DNA from: JACVRW01 sp038323835
GTDB lineage: Bacteria > Actinomycetota > Thermoleophilia > Solirubrobacterales > Thermoleophilaceae
Assembly (NCBI GenBank): GCA_038323835.1
Contig: JBBQHI010000004.1
Coordinates: forward strand, 62,001-126,000
Direction of reading: 5' to 3'
DNA: 64,000 nt
The translations under genes and the position numbers were made by a program. The notes beneath the pieces were generated by a model that worked only from the letters and a program-made list of their open reading frames with translations, was not told the DNA's origin and did no database searches. How positions within the stretch are numbered: position 1 is the first letter of the stretch; each line of letters begins with the position of its first letter. Positions 58,398-64,000 of this stretch are shown piece by piece.

Positions 58398-59104
58398 GCT
58401 TCCCTCCCCGCCGGCTCTTCGGGGTCCGCAGGCAAGATTTCCTCGGTCAGCCCACCCCGCAACTCGACCTCGCAGCCGGCCGCGTATGGGTCGCGTGGGA
58501 CGAACGCCGCCAGCTTCGTGCTGGGAGCGATGACGTCGAGCAGGCCGCGGGTCATACCGCGATGCAGCGCGCAAACGGCTGGCTGGTTCTCGCGCGCCAC
58601 CTCTCGGTAGGGGCAGTTGAGCAACCGGTACGTGAGCCGGCCCCGCCGCTCGATGTGACGAGTGGGGCGAAAGCCGAGCGCTGCCAGCGCGGCGTGCATC
58701 CTCTCTTCAGCCTGACCCGCATCGCCCGAGGGCGCCAGATCACGGCCGATCTCCACCCCGGTGGCCTCAACTGCGCGCAGGCTCGTGGAACGCGAGGAGA
58801 GTACGCGCGCAAGCCAGCGCCCGAGGTCGGCATAGGCGCCGGGCGGATCGCCCCCGGGCTGGGCGTCAGGTGCGATGGACCACATGTCTCGCGGACGTCC
58901 ACGCGCCTGACGGCTGCGTTTGCGCGCGACGAGCCCCGCCTCGCTCAGCCGCACCAAGTGCACGCGCACACCGTTGGGATGCATGCCCAGGCGCTGCGAC
59001 AGGTCGAAGGTGCCCACGGAGCGCCGGAGCTCGACCAGCACGCTGAACACTCGCGCGCTGGTGGGATGGGCTAGCGCCTCGTGGCGCCGCGCGGGGAGGT
59101 CCAT
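58394..59104 (-). CDS. Winged-HTH regulator with C-terminal cysteine cluster (possible Fe-S sensor)
   Basis: A 236-residue regulator. The N-terminal winged helix is ArsR/DeoR-like (LAHPTSARVFSVLVEL, FDLSQRLGMHPNGVRVHLVR). The C-terminal domain has Cys in NCPYREV, a Cys 14 residues later followed by His (CALH), and a third Cys in YAAGCEV, a layout like SufR-type regulators that bind an Fe-S cluster. NO or O2 sensing is inferred from this and from the hemerythrin and qNOR neighbours. ATG 59104 is my choice; ATG 59167 is possible. It heads the regulator - cupin - hemerythrin - CopD operon and is divergent from ferredoxin. Confidence 0.8.
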   Translation of the reverse strand: MDLPARRHEALAHPTSARVFSVLVELRRSVGTFDLSQRLGMHPNGVRVHLVRLSEAGLVARKRSRQARGRPRDMWSIAPDAQPGGDPPGAYADLGRWLARVLSSRSTSLRAVEATGVEIGRDLAPSGDAGQAEERMHAALAALGFRPTRHIERRGRLTYRLLNCPYREVARENQPAVCALHRGMTRGLLDVIAPSTKLAAFVPRDPYAAGCEVELRGGLTEEILPADPEEPAGREA

Positions 59105-59198
59105 CTTGTCCGGCAGCTTTGCACAGCGCGGCTGGGGAAACGAAACGCGCCTGATATTTTTGCCCATTCCTACTGTGAGAATTGCGGAAGGAAGCGCC

Positions 59199-59468
59199 GT
59201 GACCTACGTGATCAACGAGCCGTGCATCGGCACCAAGGACACCTCGTGCGTCGATGTCTGCCCGGTGGACTGCATCCACCCCACTCCCGACGACCCCGAC
59301 TTCGACAACCACGAGCAGCTCTACATCGATCCGGAGGAGTGCATCGACTGCGATGCCTGCGTCGAGGCCTGCCCGGTCGATGCGATCACGTCCGGCGACA
59401 TGGTCCCGCCCGAGTGGGAGCGGTACATCGAGATCAACGCGGCCTACTTCCGCGAGAACGCGACGTGA
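59199..59468 (+). CDS. Ferredoxin with two Fe-S cluster motifs (7Fe/8Fe type)
   Basis: An 89-residue ferredoxin: CIGTKDTSCVDVCPVDC (C-x7-C-x3-CP, the 3Fe-4S-type first site) and CIDCDACVEACPVD (CxxCxxCxxxCP, a 4Fe-4S site). It resembles mycobacterial FdxA, a member of the DosR dormancy regulon. GTG 59199 follows GGAAGGAAGC. It is divergent from the cysteine-cluster regulator, which may control it. Confidence 0.93.
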   Translation: MTYVINEPCIGTKDTSCVDVCPVDCIHPTPDDPDFDNHEQLYIDPEECIDCDACVEACPVDAITSGDMVPPEWERYIEINAAYFRENAT

Positions 59469-59485
59469 ATCCTGAGCATCCGGCG

Positions 59486-59839
59486 TCAGCGCAGACCGCG
59501 GCGGAGCACGGAGACGAGCACCTCTCCGTTGCTGTGCTCCGCGTCCCGCGCGGCGAACACCAGGGTTACCCGTCTCGTACGCGCTCTCCGTCGCAGCCTC
59601 GCCAGCTCGTCGCGCTTCCCGGCAAGCTCGTGGACATAGCGGCGGCGGAACTCGTCGAACCGTTGCGGCTTGTGCCCGTACCAACGGCGCAGGGAGGTGC
59701 TTGGGGCGACGTCTCGAGCCCACTCATCGATCCGGGCCTCTTCGCGCGAGAGTCCGCGCGGCCAGAGGCCGTCGATCAGAACCCGGTAGCCGTCGTCCCT
59801 TGCGGCCGGTTCGTATGCGCGCTTCATCTCGACGTCCAT
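59486..59839 (-). CDS. DUF488 family protein (short form)
   Basis: A 117-residue DUF488 protein of the YeaO-like short type: YRVLIDGLWPRGLSREEA, then WARDVAPSTSLRRWYGH and VTLVFAARDAEHSNGE. Function unknown. Its start lies 6 bases after the stop of the Gre-like gene, so the two are cotranscribed. Confidence 0.88.
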   Translation of the reverse strand: MDVEMKRAYEPAARDDGYRVLIDGLWPRGLSREEARIDEWARDVAPSTSLRRWYGHKPQRFDEFRRRYVHELAGKRDELARLRRRARTRRVTLVFAARDAEHSNGEVLVSVLRRGLR

Positions 59840-59845
59840 GAGGGC

Positions 59846-60382
59846 TCACGCCCCATCGTTCGCCGGGTCCTGGATCTCCAACGCCGTCAGGCGCACGCTC
59901 CGCGAGTTCCCGTTCGGCAGGTCGGCCGTGACCACCGTTCCCGGGCGGACGCCAATCAGTGGCTGACCGAGCGGGGACGCGGCGGATATGCAACCGCTGC
60001 CCGCGGCGTGAGCGCTCGCGAGCCGGTGGCGGCTGCTGCGACCCGACGCGAGGTCTTCGATCGACACCGTGGACCCGATGCCCGCGACGTCGTCGTCGAG
60101 CTGGTTGGAGTCCGTCACCACCGCGCGAGCGATGGTGGCCTCGAGTAGAGCGATTCGCGCCTCGAGAACCAGCTGTTCCTCTCTGATCGCGTGGTACTCG
60201 TCGTTGCTGGAGCCGTCGCCGTAGGCACGCGCCTCCCGCAATCGCTGCGCGACTTCGTCGCGGTGCCGCCTGCGCAGCTCGTCGAGCACGCCGCGAAGCT
60301 CCTCGCGCCCAGCAAACGTCATGAGCGCGGGCGCCGCTCCCGTTACGGGACGTCCACTCCGGATTGACTGGTGACTGTTCAT
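59846..60382 (-). CDS. GreA/GreB-like transcription elongation factor
   Basis: A 178-residue Gre-family protein: N-terminal coiled coil (ELRGVLDELRRRHRDEVAQR, YHAIREEQLVLEARI) and C-terminal FKBP-like domain (GIGSTVSIEDL, ASPLGQPLIGVRPGTVV). At the catalytic tip GDGSSNDEYH keeps the Asp of the GreA motif GDLSENAEYH but not the Glu, so transcript-cleavage activity may be changed. ATG 60382 is used. A long dyad (60417-60469) lies just upstream, between this gene and the histidine kinase. Confidence 0.85.
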   Translation of the reverse strand: MNSHQSIRSGRPVTGAAPALMTFAGREELRGVLDELRRRHRDEVAQRLREARAYGDGSSNDEYHAIREEQLVLEARIALLEATIARAVVTDSNQLDDDVAGIGSTVSIEDLASGRSSRHRLASAHAAGSGCISAASPLGQPLIGVRPGTVVTADLPNGNSRSVRLTALEIQDPANDGA

Positions 60383-60416
60383 GGGGTCATGGTCACCATC
60401 GCGGGCAGCTCGGGCC

Positions 60417-60469
60417 ATGGGTAAATGCACGCATTTGCTCACGCCTGACAAATGGTCACCCGCACCCAT
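60417..60469. promoter_or_regulatory. Dyad between Gre-like and histidine kinase genes
   Basis: CCATGGGT (60415-60422) and ACCCATGG (60464-60471) are exact inverted arms, 41 bases apart, and a related ATGGTCACCAT lies at about 60389-60399. The half-sites match those of the stress dyads at 47781 and 52641 but the spacing is longer. Confidence 0.4.
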
Positions 60470-60526
60470 GGCCCCGCCACCTTGCATGGCCGATGCTGGG
60501 TGGGTGGGGCATTCAACGCCGAGAGC

Positions 60527-61741
60527 ATGGGCTGGCCGGTGACCCGAAGGCACTTCGAGCGGCCCTCTCTTCGCGGACGCGCCGTCCCGGACCGCGTAAA
60601 TCCATCCGCGGGACCCGGCTTCTGCTGGACTGTCACCGACAGCCTGAAGCTTGCCGAGCCCTTGACCCCAACACCGCCAGCCGAACAAGAAGCGCGCGAC
60701 CTCGCAGCGCCCGCGGGGGCGGCGCCGCAGAGCGGGTTGGATCCTTCGAAGTCGAGTCGGGGACGCCCCTCCTTGCTTTGGTGGGTGTTCCTCACCAACG
60801 GTTCAGTTCTCGTCTTCGCCTTTCTCCTGCTCGCGCTGTCACCCATCACCATTCATGCCCCGCCGACGCTCGACCAGCTGGCGCTCCTGGCGGGCGGGCT
60901 GTTGTTGATGCTGGCGTTGAACCTCGTGTTGCTGCGATGGGTGCTGGCGCCGTTCCTTCATTTGACGGAGGTGATGGGCTCCATCGATCCCGACCGCCCG
61001 GGCACGAGACTGTCTGGCGTGCATCCTCGCGCGGCGGAGGGGGTGTCCCTCGCCCGCACCTTCAACGCGATGCTCGACCGGCTCGAGAGCGCCCGGCACG
61101 AGGCGGCGCGCACGGCACTCGGTGTACAGGAGGCTGAACGTGCGCGCGTGGCACGAGAGCTCCATGACGAGATAGGCCAGACACTGACGGCGGTCATAAT
61201 CCATGCCGAACATGCCGCCGACGGCGATCCCGCGGCGGCGTCGCGCGAGCTTGGGCGGGTGGTTGACGCCGTGCGGGACAGCTTGGACGAGGTTCGTCGA
61301 ATCGTTCGCGAGCTGCGCCCCGAGGCGCTCGACGACCTGGGCTTGGTGAACGCGCTGATCGCGCTCTGCTCGCGCATCGGCTCCGAAGGCGGTCCGCGCG
61401 TTACGCGGGAGCTTCAGGGCAAGCTGCCTCATCTGGAGACCGATGTCGAGCTGGTCATCTACCGCGTCGCGCAAGAAGGGCTCACCAACGCTCTCCGTCA
61501 CGCCGGCGCCGGTACGGTCAACGTCTTACTCGCGACGGATGCGAAGGAGGTGACTCTGTCCGTCACTGACGATGGCACGGGGATGCCCGTCAGGCCACGC
61601 ACCGGCACGGCCGGGATTGCCGGCATGCGTGAGCGTGCGCTGCTGGTGGGCGGCCAGTTGTCGATTGAGTCGCACGCCGGGCGGGGAACTACGGTCCGCC
61701 TCAGAGTGCCTCTCGGAGAGGAAGCATGGCGGTCCCACTGA
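60527..61741 (+). CDS. NarL-type sensor histidine kinase
   Basis: A 404-residue membrane kinase: two helices (about 85-107 and 117-140), a HAMP linker, the HisKA_3 phospho-acceptor in RVARELHDEIGQ, and a HATPase with N-box QEGLTNALRH, G1 DDGTGMP and GGQLSIES. The segment between the helices is short, so it senses in or at the membrane. The partner response regulator overlaps its 3' end by 16 bases. The start is uncertain: ATG 60527 lies after the dyad, but an ATG at 60452 is in frame. Confidence 0.85.
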   Translation: MGWPVTRRHFERPSLRGRAVPDRVNPSAGPGFCWTVTDSLKLAEPLTPTPPAEQEARDLAAPAGAAPQSGLDPSKSSRGRPSLLWWVFLTNGSVLVFAFLLLALSPITIHAPPTLDQLALLAGGLLLMLALNLVLLRWVLAPFLHLTEVMGSIDPDRPGTRLSGVHPRAAEGVSLARTFNAMLDRLESARHEAARTALGVQEAERARVARELHDEIGQTLTAVIIHAEHAADGDPAAASRELGRVVDAVRDSLDEVRRIVRELRPEALDDLGLVNALIALCSRIGSEGGPRVTRELQGKLPHLETDVELVIYRVAQEGLTNALRHAGAGTVNVLLATDAKEVTLSVTDDGTGMPVRPRTGTAGIAGMRERALLVGGQLSIESHAGRGTTVRLRVPLGEEAWRSH

Positions 61742-62385
61742 AGACACGCATTCTGCTTGCGGACGACCATACGGTCGTTCGCGAGGGGCTTCGTATGGTG
61801 CTGGACGCGGCGCCGGACCTCGAGGTGGTCGCCCAGGCGAGTGATGGTGCCGAGGCGGTCGAGCTCGCGCTCTCGGAGGACATCCACCTCGCGGTGCTGG
61901 ACGTGTCGATGCCGCGCATGACCGGGTTGCAGGCAGCCCTCGAGCTCTCCCGGCGCAAGCCCGAGCTCCGCGTGCTGATGCTCTCGATGCACGACAACGA
62001 GCAGTACTTCTTTGAGGCGCTCAAGGTCGGCGCCTCGGGATATGTCCTGAAGACCGTCGCCAACCGCGACCTGATTGAGGCATGCCGGGCGACCATGCGA
62101 GGCGAGCCGTTTCTCTACCCGGCTGCCGTCCGGGCGCTGGTGCGCGATTTCCTTGACCGCGCCAGCAGAGGGGAAGCCACGCCCGAGGATCCGCTCAGCC
62201 CTCGCGAGCTCGAGGTCCTGAAGCTGATCGCCGAGGGGCTCACTAGCGAGGAGATCGGCACCCAGCTCTTCATCAGCAAGAAGACGGTCGACCGCCACCG
62301 CGCGAACACGCTCGAGAAGCTCGGAATGCGCAACCGCGTCGAGCTGACCCGCTACGCCATTCGCCGCGGCCTCGTCGAGCCCTGA
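61726..62385 (+). CDS. NarL/LuxR-family response regulator
   Basis: A 219-residue regulator. Receiver domain with acidic pocket LADDH, phospho-Asp in LAVLDVSMP, Thr/Ser switch LMLSMHD and Lys in VLKTV; GerE/LuxR HTH with SPRELEVLKLIAEGLTSEEI and SKKTVDRHRANTLEKL. All key residues are present. ATG 61726 follows GAGAGGAAGC. Partner of the kinase upstream; the pair is of the DevS/DevR class that controls dormancy genes in other actinobacteria, though direct equivalence is inference. Confidence 0.93.
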   Translation: MAVPLKTRILLADDHTVVREGLRMVLDAAPDLEVVAQASDGAEAVELALSEDIHLAVLDVSMPRMTGLQAALELSRRKPELRVLMLSMHDNEQYFFEALKVGASGYVLKTVANRDLIEACRATMRGEPFLYPAAVRALVRDFLDRASRGEATPEDPLSPRELEVLKLIAEGLTSEEIGTQLFISKKTVDRHRANTLEKLGMRNRVELTRYAIRRGLVEP

Positions 62386-62412
62386 CCCTGTCCCGGATGC
62401 ACATCGGCACCC

Positions 62413-63255
62413 ATGTCGGTTGGAGCTCTTGACGGCGACAATCGGCCTATGCGTCAGCTAGCCATCCGTTGCCGGCCATCCACACCCGTACCGATGCGGG
62501 AGGTCGAGCAGTGGCTGGAGGATGAGGTTGAGCGGCTTCAAGCCGAGACTCCTCACACGGCGTTCCGCCTGCACCACATCACGACCACGGAGTCGACCGA
62601 AAACGTGGACAACGGTTGGCTGATCGAGCTCGACGCGACGACTGGCCGGGATCCCCTCAACGAAGAGCGAGTTGACGCGATGCTTCGCGACCTTCGACTG
62701 CTCGGCCTCCGCCCGACGCTGCTCCGAGCGCTCGCGGACGACCACTCACCACCCGCTCCTGAGGAGATGCACACGCAAGGGTGGAGCATGCGCGGTAGCG
62801 ACGGCAGCGCTGAGAACGCCCTCGACAATCTGCTGGCGATACTGCAGGGCGGCAGTCTTTCTCCGCTGGAGCTTCGCATCCTGCTCCGGCTGAAAGAGCG
62901 CGACGCCAGCCCGTCGAGCCTGGGCGACGTCCTGGACACAGACGCCAAGGCGATCGGCCACGCCACCAGGCGCCTGGCGATGAGAGGGCTGATTGGGCGC
63001 CGGTTCGAGAAGCGTGGTCACGATTCCCACTTCGTACTGAGCATCGGATCGGGGGGTTCGCTCAAGTTGGCGCCGCTGGTGGCACGGGTCGCGGACACGC
63101 GTCGGTCCGGAGACGTCGACGTCATTTTGGCGCGCGGGGCGGGCTCGCCGTCAGCCCTGCGGCGCGAGGAGAGCCTTGAGGATCACGTCCCCGTCGATGA
63201 CCGCCTGAATGGGCCGACCGGCCGGGATCCAAGCCGGTGCAAGGCCCTCCGGTAA
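62413..63255 (+). CDS. Unknown protein with a winged-helix-like region
   Basis: A 280-residue soluble protein. Residues about 140-225 look like a MarR-type winged helix (SPLELRILLRLKERDASPSS, AKAIGHATRRLAMRGLIGRR). The N-terminal 130 residues are acidic and unfamiliar, with an IELDATTGRDPL stretch. The C-terminal tail is polar. Start at ATG 62413 or 62449; GACAAT lies 6 bases before the latter. It follows the response regulator by 27 bases and may belong to that operon. Function unknown. Confidence 0.68.
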   Translation: MSVGALDGDNRPMRQLAIRCRPSTPVPMREVEQWLEDEVERLQAETPHTAFRLHHITTTESTENVDNGWLIELDATTGRDPLNEERVDAMLRDLRLLGLRPTLLRALADDHSPPAPEEMHTQGWSMRGSDGSAENALDNLLAILQGGSLSPLELRILLRLKERDASPSSLGDVLDTDAKAIGHATRRLAMRGLIGRRFEKRGHDSHFVLSIGSGGSLKLAPLVARVADTRRSGDVDVILARGAGSPSALRREESLEDHVPVDDRLNGPTGRDPSRCKALR

Positions 63256-64000
63256 CCGCGGGTTTCGCGCCGCTCGAGCTTCCCGTCCGCCCACTGCCGC
63301 TCGACTTGCTGCGGCCCGCGCTCGGGATAGAAGCGTGGCACGTCCTGACCGCCGCGTTCGGAAGCGCGGCGGGACCGCTTGCCGGGCGCACGATTTGGAT
63401 GGTCAACTCCGCTTCTGCGGGCGGTGGCGTCGCTGAACTGCTGCGTACGCTGCTGCCCTACTGGCGCGCCGCCGGGCTCGACGTACGCTGGGTCGTTGTG
63501 CGTGCTCCGCCGCGCTTCTTCACGATCACGAAGCGGCTGCACAACTGGCTGCACGGGCACCCCGGGGACGCCGGGGAGCTCGGCGCCGCCGAGCGGAGGG
63601 CCTACGAGCGGGAGCTCGTCGCCACCACACATCCGCTGATCGCCGTGGTGCGAGCTCGCGACGTGGTTGTGCTGCACGACCCGCAGACGGCCGGGCTGGC
63701 GCCCGCGCTGGCGGCGACGGGCGCCAGCGTCGTCTGGCGCTCGCACGTGGGCGCCGATCGCCCGAATGAGCTGTCACGGGCGGCCTGGAACTTTCTCGCC
63801 GGCTACGTCGACCGGGCCGCCGCCCTTGTTTTCACCCGTCCCGGGTTCATCCCCCCGCAGCTCGCTGGGATGCCTGTCCGCGTCATCGCGCCGTGCATCG
63901 ACCCCAGCGCGACCAAGAACCGCGAGCTCTCAGCCCCGACCAGCGCCGCCATCCTGGCGCGAACGGGGATCGCGTCGGGGACGTCAGACCGGGAGCCCAT
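63237..64000 (+). CDS. Trehalose synthase TreT-like GT4 glycosyltransferase (cut by window edge)
   Basis: The plus frame from GTG 63237 gives about 254 residues before the edge. After a leader of about 50 residues come WMVNSASAGGGVAELL (donor-site loop of the retaining GT-B fold), VVVLHDPQTAGL, WRSHVGADRPNE and VFTRPGFIPP, all segments of TreT-type trehalose synthase, which joins NDP-glucose and glucose to trehalose. The start overlaps the end of the preceding gene by 19 bases and is not certain. With otsB at 33 kb and the GH65/GH15 pair it suggests active trehalose metabolism. Confidence 0.85.
   Translation, partial: MQGPPVTAGFAPLELPVRPLPLDLLRPALGIEAWHVLTAAFGSAAGPLAGRTIWMVNSASAGGGVAELLRTLLPYWRAAGLDVRWVVVRAPPRFFTITKRLHNWLHGHPGDAGELGAAERRAYERELVATTHPLIAVVRARDVVVLHDPQTAGLAPALAATGASVVWRSHVGADRPNELSRAAWNFLAGYVDRAAALVFTRPGFIPPQLAGMPVRVIAPCIDPSATKNRELSAPTSAAILARTGIASGTSDREP

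Noticed and set aside
47195..60471. DosR (DevR) box of mycobacteria
   Set aside because: The dyad half-sites ATGGGT/ACCCAT and the 28-base spacing do not fit the published 20-bp DosR palindrome, so I describe a separate motif.
1..64000. tRNA, rRNA and prophage genes
   Set aside because: I looked for TpsiC-arm-like stretches, rRNA motifs and phage structural or integrase genes by eye and saw none; a tRNA-scan would be decisive.

Overview
The window is high-GC bacterial DNA, densely packed and mostly in short operons. It probably comes from an actinobacterium of the class Thermoleophilia (Solirubrobacterales-like). That placement is an inference from GC content, heavy GTG start use, leaderless promoters, an F420-type LLM oxidoreductase, a type 2 IleRS, a permuted SpoIID protein and an actinobacterial-style c-di-AMP riboswitch. 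I saw no rRNA, tRNA, CRISPR array, integrase or intact insertion sequence, and no stretch above 300 bases lacks a gene or gene remnant.

Bases 1 to about 38,250 look like ordinary chromosome. They hold: an aldehyde dehydrogenase (cut by the window edge) with RarA; an alpha/beta hydrolase divergent from an M20 peptidase - DUF1385 - NAPRTase operon; FtsH; an epimerase - small protein - PAP2 - YchF operon; two DJ-1/PfpI proteins; secreted proteins; SpoIID; a cyclase divergent from an acetolactate-synthase-like enzyme and aldehyde dehydrogenase; TetR, M23, FumC, MerR and MarR genes; a c-di-AMP-riboswitch-controlled CAP protein; IleRS; thioredoxin; a Dpm1-type glycosyltransferase; PolX; trehalose phosphatase; a split TauE/SafE permease; STAS plus an RpoD-like sigma factor; an amidohydrolase and an F420 oxidoreductase. 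About 17 genes here start 6-9 bases after a TANNNT-like -10 element with no ribosome binding site, so they are predicted to be leaderless. In two places the -10 elements of divergent leaderless genes overlap.

Bases 38,250 to 64,000 form a stress, hypoxia or nitric-oxide type accessory region, where most genes carry clear Shine-Dalgarno sites. One minus-strand run reads sigma factor, unknown protein, universal stress protein (USP), GH65 phosphorylase, GH15 glucanase, membrane protein, FolE, ferredoxin-reductase-like flavoprotein and transaldolase. A second reads quinol-type nitric oxide reductase, a membrane protein with a transposase-like cysteine domain, an SPFH protein, a frameshifted paralogue of the unknown protein, an acyl-CoA dehydrogenase, USP and DUF488. 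Then come a LuxR regulator, a regulator - cupin - hemerythrin - CopD-like operon divergent from a ferredoxin, DUF488 with a Gre-like factor, a NarL-type two-component pair and the start of a TreT-like trehalose synthase. The unknown-protein/USP pair occurs in both long runs, and a shared upstream dyad (ATGGGT, 28 bases, ACCCAT) suggests joint control. The gene content recalls DosR/OsdR-type dormancy regulons of other actinobacteria; that comparison is inference.

A dispersed hairpin repeat with compensatory stem changes occurs in at least four intergenic places and is the clearest non-coding element besides the riboswitch.
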